A program made the position numbers and the translations under genes. The notes beneath the pieces are model-generated. The model searched no databases. It was not told the DNA's origin and saw nothing but the letters and a program-made list of their open reading frames with translations. Below are positions 1 through 8,316 of a stretch of 64,000 bases of DNA, in pieces (position 1 is the first letter of the stretch; the number at the start of each line of letters is the position of its first letter). Origin of the DNA: Hymenobacter negativus (lineage in GTDB: Bacteria; Bacteroidota; Bacteroidia; Cytophagales; Hymenobacteraceae); contig NZ_JAGETZ010000009.1 in assembly GCF_017571495.1 (NCBI RefSeq), forward strand, positions 213,710-277,709, given 5' to 3'.

Positions 1-137
1 CAAGGGAGGTATAAATATCGAATATTAGCTTATAAATTCATTAGAGCTTCATGGTGATGCCTTCAAGCCAGCTGATTGGTTTTTCTTGTAAAATCAATTA
101 GCTAAGAAAAATCAAATTTTATTCAGAAAGTTTGAAA

Positions 138-167
138 TTGATTTATTAGACCAATGCAATAAATTTG
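138..167 (+). promoter_or_regulatory. Bacteroidota-type promoter for the serine hydrolase gene
   Basis: TTG at 138-140 and TAAATTTG at 160-167 are separated by 19 bp, matching the Bacteroidota -33/-7 consensus (TTG, then TAnnTTTG). The expected transcription start near 173 leaves a leader of about 55 nt before the TTG start at 228. The rest of 1-227 is AT-rich and shows no gene. Confidence 0.6.
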
Positions 168-227
168 CTAGGTCAAACGGATGAGCTAAGAATAGCAGAG
201 TCGGGAAGTTGACTTAGTGAATCCGTT

Positions 228-2003
228 TTGAAATTTGTGTTCACCCTGCTGCTAGGGTTGCTGTGCTTGCGGAGCGTCGCTCAAACCGGTATTGCCGAGC
301 CGGAGCTTGCGCATTGCGATGCCTCCATGCAGCAATTTATGAGCCGTTGGAACGTGCTCGGTGCCTCCGTAGCCATCAGCAAAGACGGCAAGCTGGTGTA
401 CGAACGGGCCTTTGGCTACGCCGATGTGGCCCGCACCGTGCCCATGCAGCCCCACAACCTGCTTCGGGTAGCCAGCATCTCCAAAACTGTGACGGCCCTG
501 GCCATCATGAAGCTGGTGGAGGATGGACAGCTCAGCCTCAGTCACAAAATTTTCGGCTCCGATGGCTACCTCAACGGCCGCGCCTATGCCAAGGAAATCC
601 GCGACCCTCGCCTGCGCAGCATCACGGTGCAGCACCTGCTGGAGCACAGCGCCGGCTGGGACCGCGCCATTGGCTGCGACGGCTACGAGGGCTGCGACCC
701 CATCGACTTCCCTACCCACGTAGCCAAGGTAATGCACGTACCCAATCCCGTGGGCGACTCTACCATTATCTGCTATATGCTGCGCCAGGGGCTAAATTTC
801 GGCCCCGGCACCCGGTTTGCCTACTGCAACGTGGGCTACCTCATCCTGGGCAAAGTGCTGGAAGCCGTGACGCAGCAGTCCTATGAGACTTGGGTGCGCC
901 AGCACGTGCTGGAACCCACCGGCGTGCTTGAAGCCCACCTTGGCCACAACCTGCCCGCCGCCCACTTAGAGCGCGAAAGCAGCTACCTGAGCCGCTACCG
1001 CATGCGCTCCTGCTATAATGGCAGCCGGCAGGTTCCCGCTGCCTACGGCGGCTTCAATCTGGAAGCCATGGGCGCGCATGGCGGCTGGCTGTTCACCGCC
1101 CGCGACCTGGTACGCCTTGCCCTGGCCGCCGACGGCTTCGACTCGCGCCCCGACCTGCTTTCGGCCGCCACCTTGCAGCGCATGACGCAGCCCTCCGCCG
1201 CTACGCCGCAGTATGGCAAAGGCTGGATGCTGGACGGCGACACTTGGTGGCACACCGGCCACCTCGATGGCACCGCCAGCTTGCTGGAACGTACTGCCAA
1301 CGGCTACACCTGGGCCATTTTGCTGAACACTGCCAATGGCTCGCCGCAGTTCTGGGAAGACCTGAAATCGCTGGGCTGGTTCTGGATAGCTGGTGTCAAA
1401 ACCTGGCCTACGCATGACCTGTTCGCGCCTGCTCAAAACGCCTCTCACCTGCAGGTCACTGCCCCCGATGCCGCCCACACCCGCCTCGCCTGGACCAACG
1501 GCAGCGGCACCCACCGCCTAGTGCTGCTCCGGGCCGACAGCCCCAGCACCGCTTTCCCCCTGGATGGCACCGCCTACGCCGTATCCAGCATGCTCGCCGA
1601 CGGCACCATCATCGCCGCCAATACCACCGACAGCACAGCCGACCTGGCCCACCTCAACCCGCAACGCACGTACTACGCCCGCATTATCGAGTACCGCCAG
1701 GATGCTACCACCGGCAATCAGCCCATGTATACGCTGGATGGCAACCCCCGTGAAGTGCTGTCCCCAGCAGCCTTATCCCAGCAGTTTCCACCGCTGGCCC
1801 TCACCACCAAGCCAGCCAAGCGCAAATGGTGGCAGTTTGGCGCAGCAGCCCGCCAAGTAGTAAATGCTTCAAATGCACCAACAACGGAAAGCTCATCTGC
1901 ACCAGAAGGCGCTGAACTCATGCCATCAGTTACGAAGACCCGTTTTCTGCGTGTGCGCCGGGCCTGGCGAGCAGGTTTTGCGCACCTTGGGAAGCAGCAG
2001 TGA
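228..2003 (+). CDS. Secreted serine hydrolase, beta-lactamase/transpeptidase fold
   Basis: A 591-residue protein with a TTG start and a hydrophobic signal peptide ending near AQT (about residue 20). It carries the class C beta-lactamase/DD-peptidase signature: SISK (SxxK, residues 83-86, nucleophile Ser83), YCN (YxN, 199-201) and HTG (342-344). Such proteins act in the envelope as esterases, D-aminopeptidases or carboxypeptidases; true beta-lactamase activity cannot be inferred. After the catalytic domain (about 25-390) follows a fibronectin III-like stretch at about 405-500 and a basic tail. No charged start codon choice is better supported upstream, and the TTG is directly followed by the hydrophobic leader. 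It is transcribed alone and faces accC, with a GC-rich hairpin between the two stops. Confidence 0.85.
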   Translation: MKFVFTLLLGLLCLRSVAQTGIAEPELAHCDASMQQFMSRWNVLGASVAISKDGKLVYERAFGYADVARTVPMQPHNLLRVASISKTVTALAIMKLVEDGQLSLSHKIFGSDGYLNGRAYAKEIRDPRLRSITVQHLLEHSAGWDRAIGCDGYEGCDPIDFPTHVAKVMHVPNPVGDSTIICYMLRQGLNFGPGTRFAYCNVGYLILGKVLEAVTQQSYETWVRQHVLEPTGVLEAHLGHNLPAAHLERESSYLSRYRMRSCYNGSRQVPAAYGGFNLEAMGAHGGWLFTARDLVRLALAADGFDSRPDLLSAATLQRMTQPSAATPQYGKGWMLDGDTWWHTGHLDGTASLLERTANGYTWAILLNTANGSPQFWEDLKSLGWFWIAGVKTWPTHDLFAPAQNASHLQVTAPDAAHTRLAWTNGSGTHRLVLLRADSPSTAFPLDGTAYAVSSMLADGTIIAANTTDSTADLAHLNPQRTYYARIIEYRQDATTGNQPMYTLDGNPREVLSPAALSQQFPPLALTTKPAKRKWWQFGAAARQVVNASNAPTTESSSAPEGAELMPSVTKTRFLRVRRAWRAGFAHLGKQQ

Positions 2004-2019
2004 CAGTAGCGAAAAGCCT

Positions 2020-2072
2020 GCGCCGCGTTGCTATGCCCACTCACCGTTCCTGTGGGCATAACAACGCGGCGC
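2020..2072. terminator. GC-rich hairpin between convergent genes
   Basis: Arms 2020-2040 and 2052-2072 pair over 21 positions with one C/A mismatch around an 11-nt loop. It lies between the convergent stops at 2003 and 2093. There is no T-run on either side, so it is either a rho-independent-like barrier or simply a 3'-end stabilising hairpin. Confidence 0.55.
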
Positions 2073-2092
2073 GGGCCAAATAAGTGAGGGCG

Positions 2093-3604
2093 CTACCGCA
2101 CGCCCAGCCGGTTCCGCCGCCAGCCCGAAACTTCCGCCCCAGCCGTTTCACCAGCGACGGCCGCTGCTTTGGGTTTCTTGGTTTCCAATAGCATCGCGCC
2201 CAGCGCGGCGGCAACTTTAGCGGTGGCCTCGTTTGGGGCGGTGGGGGCGAGGTTGGCCGGGGAGAAATGGTCTTTGATGAAGTTGGTATCGAAGTCACCG
2301 CTCACGAAGGCGGGGTGCGTCAGCACGTAGCGGCCAAAGCCCAGCGTAGTTTCGATGCCCGTAATTTGATACTCTTCAATGGCACGCAGCATGCGGGCAA
2401 TGGCTTCAGCGCGGTCGGCTCCGAAGGTGACCAGCTTGGCAATCATCGGGTCGTAGTAAATCGGAATGTCCATGCCCTGCTCAAAGCCGTCGTCCACGCG
2501 CACGCCGGGCCCCTGAGGGCGCACGTAAGTGCTCAGGGTTCCGATATCCGGGAGAAAGTTATTTTGCGGGTCTTCGGCGTACACGCGCAGTTCCAGCGCG
2601 TGGCCGGTAATGCTGAGGTCTTCCTGGGAGAAGGCGAGGGGCTCGCCCTGGGCCACTTTAATCTGCTCCTTTACCAGGTCGAGGCCCGTGATTTGCTCCG
2701 TCACAGGGTGCTCTACTTGGAGGCGGGTATTCATTTCCAGGAAGTAGAAATTTCGCTTATCATCAAGCAGAAATTCCACGGTGCCGGCCCCAGCGTAGTT
2801 GCAGGCGCGGGCCACGTCCACGGCACAGCGGCCCATTTCGGCGCGCAGCTCGGGCGTGAGCACCGACGAAGGGGCTTCTTCAATCACCTTCTGGTGGCGG
2901 CGTTGGATGCTGCACTCGCGCTCAAACAGGTGCACGATGTTGCCGTGCTCGTCGCCCAGCACCTGGATTTCAATGTGCCGTGGGCCCGTCACGAACTTCT
3001 CAATAAACACTGCCCCGTCGCCAAAAGCCGAAACAGCTTCGTTAATAGCTAGCTGCATCTGCTCCTCAAATTCGGCCGCGTCGTTCACAATGCGCATGCC
3101 CTTGCCGCCGCCGCCGGCCGACGCTTTAATCAGAATGGGAAAGCCCACTTCCTGCGCAATCTGCTTGGCGGCGGGCACGTCGGATATGGCTTCGTCGGTG
3201 CCAGGCACCAAGGGAATATTATAGGCCTTCACGGCTTGCTTGGCCGAAAGCTTGTCGCCCATCATTTCCATTGCCTCGGGGCTGGGGCCTACAAAAATCA
3301 GCCCCGCCTCGCGTACCATGCGGGCAAAGCCAGCATTCTCCGACAGAAAGCCGTAGCCGGGGTGAATGGCGTCTACGCCCAATTCCTTGCAGACTTCGAT
3401 GATTTTATCGCCGCGTAGGTAGCTATCTTTTGAAGCCGGTGGGCCTACGCACACAGCCTCATCGGCATAGCGCACGTGCAAGGCGTTGCGGTCGGCTTCG
3501 GAGTAGATGGCCACGGTGGCAATGCCCATTTCCTTGGCGGAGCGCAGGACGCGCAAGGCAATTTCGCCCCGGTTGGCGACGAGCAGCTTGGTGATTTTTT
3601 TCAT
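2093..3604 (-). CDS. accC: Acetyl-CoA (or acyl-CoA) carboxylase biotin carboxylase subunit
   Basis: A 503-residue biotin carboxylase that carboxylates biotin on BCCP using ATP and bicarbonate, the first half-reaction of fatty-acid precursor synthesis. The N-terminal domain begins KKITKLLVANRGEIALRV; the ATP-grasp loop KASAGGGGKGMRIV and the active-site segment FLEMNTRLQVEHPVTEQ are intact. The protein is about 50 residues longer than E. coli AccC, with an Ala/Pro/Lys-rich tail ending GWRRNRLGVR, as in other Bacteroidota homologs. No accB or carboxyltransferase gene is adjacent, so a partner role in propionyl-CoA carboxylase is also possible. ATG start at 3604. A 16-bp hairpin lies in its upstream region. 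Confidence 0.93.
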   Translation of the reverse strand: MKKITKLLVANRGEIALRVLRSAKEMGIATVAIYSEADRNALHVRYADEAVCVGPPASKDSYLRGDKIIEVCKELGVDAIHPGYGFLSENAGFARMVREAGLIFVGPSPEAMEMMGDKLSAKQAVKAYNIPLVPGTDEAISDVPAAKQIAQEVGFPILIKASAGGGGKGMRIVNDAAEFEEQMQLAINEAVSAFGDGAVFIEKFVTGPRHIEIQVLGDEHGNIVHLFERECSIQRRHQKVIEEAPSSVLTPELRAEMGRCAVDVARACNYAGAGTVEFLLDDKRNFYFLEMNTRLQVEHPVTEQITGLDLVKEQIKVAQGEPLAFSQEDLSITGHALELRVYAEDPQNNFLPDIGTLSTYVRPQGPGVRVDDGFEQGMDIPIYYDPMIAKLVTFGADRAEAIARMLRAIEEYQITGIETTLGFGRYVLTHPAFVSGDFDTNFIKDHFSPANLAPTAPNEATAKVAAALGAMLLETKKPKAAAVAGETAGAEVSGWRRNRLGVR

Positions 3605-3624
3605 GGGTGGGGTTGGAGCAAATC

Positions 3625-3670
3625 AATCAGCACGTCATGCCAAGCGCAGCCGAAGCATGACGTGCTGATT
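3625..3670. repeat. Perfect 16-bp inverted repeat upstream of accC
   Basis: Arms 3625-3640 and 3655-3670 are perfectly complementary with a 14-nt loop. It sits in the divergent region between accC and the aminotransferase. Its loop (CAAGCGCAGCCGAA) resembles loops of the dispersed 'GTCATGC...GCATGAC' hairpins common in this group; a 5' UTR role for accC is possible. Confidence 0.6.
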
Positions 3671-3785
3671 AGGGTAATGTTCAGAAACACTCGCAAAGAA
3701 ACTGCGAAACCACAGCCCGACGCTAAACCAGATGGGCACTACCTGGTTGTTATGCCCAAATTATGTACAACCGCCACGTGGGGGT

Positions 3786-3793
3786 TACCTTTG
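3786..3793 (+). promoter_or_regulatory. -7 element TACCTTTG
   Basis: TACCTTTG matches the Bacteroidota -7 box TAnnTTTG. No TTG lies at the usual -33 distance, so this is a half-supported promoter for the downstream alpha-oxoamine synthase. The expected transcription start is near 3800. Confidence 0.4.
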
Positions 3794-3877
3794 TGATTAG
3801 GCAGATGTTGGCCAATTCAAAAATGGCTTTTCGTGTCTGTTGACCACCCTTTTCTTCACCCTATTCCCGTTTTTTCA

Positions 3878-5125
3878 GTGGATATTTTCGACCGGGTTTC
3901 GGCCAATCGCGGCCCGCTGGGCTCACACTCGCACTACGCCCATGGCTATTTCGCTTTCCCCAAACTAGAGGGAGAAATTCAGCCCCGCATGATTTTCCGC
4001 GGCAAAACCGTGCTGACCTGGAGCCTGAATAATTACCTGGGCCTGGCCAATCACCCCGAAGTGCGCCGCGTTGACGCCGAAGCTGCCGCTGAATACGGCA
4101 TGGCCTTGCCCATGGGTGCCCGCATGATGAGCGGCAACTCCAACCTGCACGAGCAGCTGGAAAACGAGCTGTCCGAATTCGTGCAGAAGCCCGCGACCTG
4201 CCTGCTCAACTTCGGTTACCAGGGCGTCGTGTCCATCATCGACTCAATGGTGAGCCGCCACGACGTAATCGTGTACGACGCCGAGTCGCACGCCTGCATC
4301 ATCGATGGGGTGCGCCTGCACGCCGGCAAGCGCTTCGTGTACCGCCACAACGACATGGCCAGCCTGGAGAAGCAGCTCACGGCTGCCAAGCGCCTCACCG
4401 ACGAAACCGGCGGTGGCATCTTCGTCATTACGGAGGGCGTGTTCGGTATGTCGGGCAACCAAGGCGACCTGCGTGGTGTGGTGGCAATGAAAGAAAAATT
4501 CAGCTTCCGCCTGTTCGTTGACGACGCCCACGGCTTCGGCACAATGGGCGCTACAGGGGCCGGAACGGGCGAAGAACAGGGTGTGCAGGACGGTATCGAC
4601 CTTTATTTTTCGACCTTCGCTAAGAGCATGGCCAGCATCGGTGCATTCGTGTCGGGGCCAGAAAGTGTAATTGACTATTTGCGATACAACATGCGCAGCC
4701 AGATTTTCGCCAAATCGCTGCCCATGCCCCTTGTGGTAGGCGCATTGAAGCGTTTAGAGCTGTTGCGCACGAAGCCCGAATTGAAAGACAACCTCTGGAT
4801 CATTGTGCGGGCCATGCAGAGTGGCCTGCGCGAAAAAGGCTTCAATATCGGCACTACTACTTCGCCCGTAACGCCGGTGCTACTGGAAGGAGAAATCGCC
4901 GATGCAACCCAGGTTACGCTGGATTTGCGTGAGAATCACGGGGTTTTCTGTTCTATTGTTGTGTATCCGGTGGTTCCTAAGGGGGTGATTATGCTGCGCA
5001 TTATTCCCACGGCTTCGCACACGCTCGAAGATGTACGGGAAACGATTGCGGCGTTTGAAGCCGTGTCGGATAAGCTCAAAAAGGGCCTTTACAGCCGTAC
5101 AACGGCCGTTCCGCAACCGGTGTAA
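3878..5125 (+). CDS. Alpha-oxoamine synthase family PLP enzyme (serine palmitoyltransferase/KBL-like)
   Basis: A 415-residue class I/II-fold PLP enzyme that would condense an amino acid with an acyl-CoA and decarboxylate. It shows TWSLNNYLGLANHPEV near the N-terminus, the FVDDAHGFG aspartate motif that binds the PLP ring, and STFAKSMASIG containing the Schiff-base lysine. The GTG at 3878 (MDIFDRVSANRGPLG) is preferred because the family starts here; an in-frame GTG at 3833 would add 15 residues. Candidate reactions are serine palmitoyltransferase for sphingolipids, cysteate acyltransferase for sulfonolipids, or 2-amino-3-ketobutyrate CoA ligase; sequence alone does not decide. A strong terminator follows 12 nt after the stop. 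Confidence 0.8.
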   Translation: MDIFDRVSANRGPLGSHSHYAHGYFAFPKLEGEIQPRMIFRGKTVLTWSLNNYLGLANHPEVRRVDAEAAAEYGMALPMGARMMSGNSNLHEQLENELSEFVQKPATCLLNFGYQGVVSIIDSMVSRHDVIVYDAESHACIIDGVRLHAGKRFVYRHNDMASLEKQLTAAKRLTDETGGGIFVITEGVFGMSGNQGDLRGVVAMKEKFSFRLFVDDAHGFGTMGATGAGTGEEQGVQDGIDLYFSTFAKSMASIGAFVSGPESVIDYLRYNMRSQIFAKSLPMPLVVGALKRLELLRTKPELKDNLWIIVRAMQSGLREKGFNIGTTTSPVTPVLLEGEIADATQVTLDLRENHGVFCSIVVYPVVPKGVIMLRIIPTASHTLEDVRETIAAFEAVSDKLKKGLYSRTTAVPQPV

Positions 5126-5137
5126 AATAGCCATGCT

Positions 5138-5186
5138 AAAGCAAAACGCGGGTTGCCTTCCCAGGCGACCCGCGTTTTGCTTTTTG
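5138..5186 (+). terminator. Strong intrinsic terminator
   Basis: Arms 5138-5153 and 5168-5183 pair perfectly over 16 bp, and the stem continues inward as GCCT/AGGC. The 3' arm runs into TTTTT. It terminates the aminotransferase gene. Confidence 0.85.
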
Positions 5187-5295
5187 GATTATTCTGAGGT
5201 GGTGGCCATTGACGCACTTTGCGGAAATGGCCTTTTTTTTGGAAAAATCTGCCTCTGAAAGCAGGGGAGGGGGTTTTTAAAAAAAAGTGAAAAAC

Positions 5296-5325
5296 TTGCT
5301 TGCATTTGAAATCCCTGTATATTAG
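5296..5325 (+). promoter_or_regulatory. Promoter of the histone H1-like gene
   Basis: TTG at 5296-5298 and TATATTAG at 5318-5325 are 19 bp apart, a good match to the -33/-7 spacing although the -7 box departs from TAnnTTTG at two positions. The expected transcript start lies about 50 nt before the ATG at 5380. Confidence 0.5.
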
Positions 5326-5379
5326 GGCCGGCTTAACACCCCCACAATTTCATTTTTCACCCCCAATTCCCAACTTCCA

Positions 5380-5655
5380 ATGAATAATTTCAGCAAACTG
5401 AAAGACCTCGTGATGTCGCTCGAAGACGACTTTTCGAAATTCTACGACAAAAACAACGCCGCTGCTGGTACCCGTGTGCGCAAAGGCATGCAGGAGCTGA
5501 AAACGATGGCCCAGGCGTTCCGCACCGAGGTGCAAAACACCAAGAATGCTGGTGCTGCTACGGCTGCTCCTGCTGCCAAAAAAGCTGCTCCCGCTAAGAA
5601 AGCCGCTCCGGCTGCCAAAGCTGCTCCGGCAAAGAAAGCCGCTGCTAAGAAGTAA
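5380..5655 (+). CDS. Histone H1-like nucleoid protein
   Basis: A 91-residue protein. The N-terminal half (about 1-55) is a predicted helical segment beginning MNNFSKLKDLVMSLEDDF; the C-terminal half is a low-complexity tail of repeated Ala/Lys/Pro units (AAPAKKAAPAAK type) ending AAAKK. This layout matches the Hc1/H1-like histones of Bacteroidota and Chlamydiae, which bind and compact DNA through the Lys-rich tail. The gene is monocistronic, with its own promoter and a terminator about 40 nt downstream. The tail is encoded by a repetitive GCTGCT/AAGAAA tract, which is a likely site of length variation between strains. Confidence 0.85.
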   Translation: MNNFSKLKDLVMSLEDDFSKFYDKNNAAAGTRVRKGMQELKTMAQAFRTEVQNTKNAGAATAAPAAKKAAPAKKAAPAAKAAPAKKAAAKK

Positions 5656-5691
5656 TCCGGACCACGGATTCTTCGGATTCTGTGGACGAAT

Positions 5692-5726
5692 AAAAAAGGC
5701 CCCGTCGATTGGCGGGGCCTTTTTTG
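5692..5726. terminator. Bidirectional terminator, histone and tyrS
   Basis: GGCCCCG (5698-5704) pairs with CGGGGCC (5713-5719). Six A's precede and seven T's follow the stem, so it gives a U-tract on both strands. It serves the histone gene from the left and tyrS from the right. Confidence 0.9.
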
Positions 5727-5750
5727 TGTGAGGCATTAGCCGGCGTGGGC

Positions 5751-7064
5751 TTATACCAATTCGACTAGGAAATAGTCTTTCCTTCCTTTTCTAATCACTA
5801 CATATTTGTCGTGTAGCAAGGGCAAATCGGTAACCAAGGTGTCGGGCGAAGTGAGCTTGGTGCCGTTGGTGCTGAGGCCGTTGGACTGCACCAGTTTGCG
5901 GGTTTCTCCTCGTGAGGGGAGAATCTGCTTGTCGGTGGCTTCACTCAGGAGCACAGTTACGTTCATTTCCGCAGTATCGGCGCGGGGCACGCGCAGGTGC
6001 GGCAGGCCAGCAAAAGCATCCAGCAGCATGGATTCGCTCAGGGTGGTGAGGTCACCTCCTTTGCCAAACAGGACTTCTGAGGCGGCGATGGCGGACTCGT
6101 AGGCGGCTTCGGAATGCACCCGAATGGTAACATCCTTAGCCAGCGCTTTTTGTAGCGTGCGGAGGTTGGGGTTTTTGGCGTGCTCGGCTTCGATGGCTTC
6201 AATTTCTTCCTTGCTGAGCAGGGTGAATACGCGGATGAGGCGGGGGGCGTCGGCGTCTTCAGCGCGCAGGAAGAACTGGTAGAACTGGTAGGGCGAAGTC
6301 AGGGCTGGGTCGAGCCAGACGGTGCCAGTTTCGGACTTGCCGTACTTGGTGCCGTCGGCTTTGGTGATGAGCTGGCCGGTGAGGGCGTAGGCTTTGGCTT
6401 CGGTGCCCTCGGCGTTGGCTACGCGGCGGATGAGCTCGGTGCCGGTCGTGATGTTGCCCCACTGGTCGCTGGCGCCCATTTGCAGGGTAACGCCCAGGGT
6501 TTTGTTGAGGTGCACGAAATCGTAGCCCTGTAGCAATTGGTAGCTGAACTCGGTATAGCTAAGGCCGTCGGCGCCGCTGTCTTCATTGCCACTGATGCGG
6601 CGCTTTACCGAATCCTTGGCCATCATGTAGTTTACCGTGAGGTGCTTGCCCACTTCGCGCAGAAATTGCAGGAAGCCGAAGCCTTTGAACCAGTCGTAAT
6701 TATTCACCACCAGGGCACCGGTAGGGCCTTCCGAGAAGTCCAGAAACTTCTCCAACTGGGCCTGGATGCCGGCCTGGTTGCGGCGCAAGGTGGTTTCGTC
6801 GAGCAGGTTGCGCTCGGCCGATTTGCCGCTGGGGTCGCCAATCATGCCGGTGGCGCCGCCTACGAGGGCCACGGGGCGGTGGCCAGCGCGCTGTAGGTGT
6901 ACCAACAGCATGATAGTAGCCAGGTTGCCGATGTGCAGCGAAGCCGCCGTGGGGTCGAAGCCGATGTAGCCGGTGATGGGAGCATTGGCGGCGAGGTGTT
7001 CGGCGGTGCCGGGCATGGCGTCGTGGTACATGCCGCGCCAGGTTAGTTCAGGGATGAAATTCAA
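5751..7064 (-). CDS. tyrS: Tyrosyl-tRNA synthetase
   Basis: A 437-residue class I synthetase that charges tRNA-Tyr. Seen directly: HIGN (residues 44-47, HIGH motif) and KYGKS (240-244, KMSKS-type), the tyrosine-pocket segment YDWFKGFGF, and a C-terminal S4-like domain ending KGRKDYFLVELV. The TTG at 7064 (MNFIPELTWRGM) is chosen because homologs start with this sequence; the reading frame stays open for 34 more codons, but that part only translates an 8-bp tandem repeat. The start codon directly abuts the repeat. It is divergent from holA. Confidence 0.93.
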   Translation of the reverse strand: MNFIPELTWRGMYHDAMPGTAEHLAANAPITGYIGFDPTAASLHIGNLATIMLLVHLQRAGHRPVALVGGATGMIGDPSGKSAERNLLDETTLRRNQAGIQAQLEKFLDFSEGPTGALVVNNYDWFKGFGFLQFLREVGKHLTVNYMMAKDSVKRRISGNEDSGADGLSYTEFSYQLLQGYDFVHLNKTLGVTLQMGASDQWGNITTGTELIRRVANAEGTEAKAYALTGQLITKADGTKYGKSETGTVWLDPALTSPYQFYQFFLRAEDADAPRLIRVFTLLSKEEIEAIEAEHAKNPNLRTLQKALAKDVTIRVHSEAAYESAIAASEVLFGKGGDLTTLSESMLLDAFAGLPHLRVPRADTAEMNVTVLLSEATDKQILPSRGETRKLVQSNGLSTNGTKLTSPDTLVTDLPLLHDKYVVIRKGRKDYFLVELV

Positions 7065-7065
7065 G

Positions 7066-7105
7066 GAGTAAATGAGTAAATGAGTAAATGAGTAAATAAG
7101 TAAAA
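7066..7105. repeat. 8-bp tandem repeat directly before the tyrS start
   Basis: The unit GAGTAAAT occurs four times exactly (7066-7097), followed by a degenerate fifth (AAGTAAAA, 7098-7105). It begins 1 nt upstream of the tyrS TTG, so it forms the last 40 nt of the tyrS leader (read as ATTTACTC units on the coding strand). Slippage would change leader length but not the protein. Confidence 0.8.
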
Positions 7106-7156
7106 TGGCCAACGCTGTAGGCGGGAGCTGCAACCCGAAATAGCGCGGTAGTGCAC

Positions 7157-7190
7157 TTGCCGGCAAAGGTACTAGGCAGCTTTACCTTTG
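7157..7190 (+). promoter_or_regulatory. holA promoter
   Basis: TTG at 7157-7159 and TACCTTTG at 7183-7190 are 23 bp apart. The same TTG-N23-TACCTTTG pattern occurs before the thioesterase gene at 63737-63770. The expected start near 7196 leaves about 60 nt before the holA TTG. Confidence 0.5.
7164..7171 (-). promoter_or_regulatory. tyrS -7 element, inside the holA promoter spacer
   Basis: On the minus strand this reads TACCTTTG, an exact TAnnTTTG box. It lies between the -33 and -7 boxes of the plus-strand holA promoter, so the two divergent promoters would overlap. No clear minus-strand TTG was found at the -33 distance. Confidence 0.4.
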
Positions 7191-7257
7191 CCTTGAGCGA
7201 AGCCGATGCTTGCCATAGCCGCTGCTTTACTCATTATACTCCTTTACGCATCTACAC

Positions 7258-8316
7258 TTGATACAAGAAGCCGACGCCATTCTCAAGCAGCTCCAGCAGC
7301 GGCAGTTTCAACCCGTGTATTTTTTGCAGGGCGAGGAGCCGTACTACATCGACGTGGTGGCCGATTTGATTGAGAAAACGGCCCTGGCGGAGCACGAGCG
7401 CAGCTTCAACCAAATGGTGGTGTACGGCAAGGACGTGGATGTGACGGCCATTCTGGGCCAGGCCAAGCGGTTTCCGATGATGGCCGAGCGCTCGGTCGTC
7501 ATCGTAAAAGAGGCCCAGACGGTGGCCGATTTGGAGCAGGAGCGGAGTTGGCCTTTTCTGGAAGCCTACCTGAAAAACCCCTTGCCAAGCACCGTGCTGG
7601 TATTTTGCTACAAGCACAAAACGCTGGACAGCCGCAAGAAGCTGGGTAAGCTACTCAGCGGCAAGGACTCGCCGGCGGTGCTTATGACCAGCAAGAAGCT
7701 TTACGACAACCAAGTGCCGCAATGGCTCACGGCCAACGTGCGCGGGCGCGGCCAGCAGATTACCGGGCAGGCCACGGCCATGCTGGCCGAGTACATCGGG
7801 GCCGACCTAGGGCGGCTGGCCAACGAGGTGGACAAGCTGGTGCTCAACCTGAAGCCGGGGCAGCTCATCGACGAGGAGTTGGTGCAACGGCTGGTGGGAA
7901 TTAGCAAGGACTACAATATTTTCGAGTTGCAAAAGGCGCTGGTGCAGCGTGACGTGCTCAAGGCCAACCGCATTCTGGCCTACTTCGCGGCCAACCCTAA
8001 GGCCAACCCGCTCATCCCCAACCTAACGCTGCTGTTCAATTTTTTCACCAAGCTGCTGGTGCTGCACCAGTCCGGCCCCAACCCGCCCGATGGCGTGTAC
8101 AAAAGCCTAGGCATTATGAACAGCTTCGCCCAAAAGGACTACCAGCAGGCGATGCGAGCCTATCCGATGGAGCGGGTGGTGGGCATCATCCACGACATCC
8201 GGCGAGCCGACGCGCAGAGCAAGGGCATCGAAAGCGGCTCAATGGACGACGCCGAGATTTTGCGGGAACTGGTGTGGCTGATTCTGCACGCGGTGCCGGC
8301 CGGCGTGCTGGGGTAA
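7258..8316 (+). CDS. holA: DNA polymerase III subunit delta (clamp loader)
   Basis: A 352-residue protein with TTG start (MIQEADAILKQLQQ). It matches the delta family: QPVYFLQGEEPYYIDVVADLI at residues ~18-38, followed by the AAA+-like fold, FPMMAERSVVIVKEAQ, and the C-terminal collar domain with LGRLANEVDKLVLNL. Delta opens the beta sliding clamp within the clamp-loader complex. There is no intact Walker A motif, as expected for this subunit. It is divergent from tyrS and is followed by an AT-rich region without a confident gene. Confidence 0.9.
   Translation: MIQEADAILKQLQQRQFQPVYFLQGEEPYYIDVVADLIEKTALAEHERSFNQMVVYGKDVDVTAILGQAKRFPMMAERSVVIVKEAQTVADLEQERSWPFLEAYLKNPLPSTVLVFCYKHKTLDSRKKLGKLLSGKDSPAVLMTSKKLYDNQVPQWLTANVRGRGQQITGQATAMLAEYIGADLGRLANEVDKLVLNLKPGQLIDEELVQRLVGISKDYNIFELQKALVQRDVLKANRILAYFAANPKANPLIPNLTLLFNFFTKLLVLHQSGPNPPDGVYKSLGIMNSFAQKDYQQAMRAYPMERVVGIIHDIRRADAQSKGIESGSMDDAEILRELVWLILHAVPAGVLG

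Noticed and set aside
252..737. Long minus-strand frame opposite the serine hydrolase
   Set aside because: It is a high-GC mirror of a well-supported gene; no domain, and codon use follows the opposite strand.
2267..3052. 261-codon plus-strand frame opposite accC
   Set aside because: Antisense shadow of biotin carboxylase with His/Val-rich sequence typical of reverse reading.
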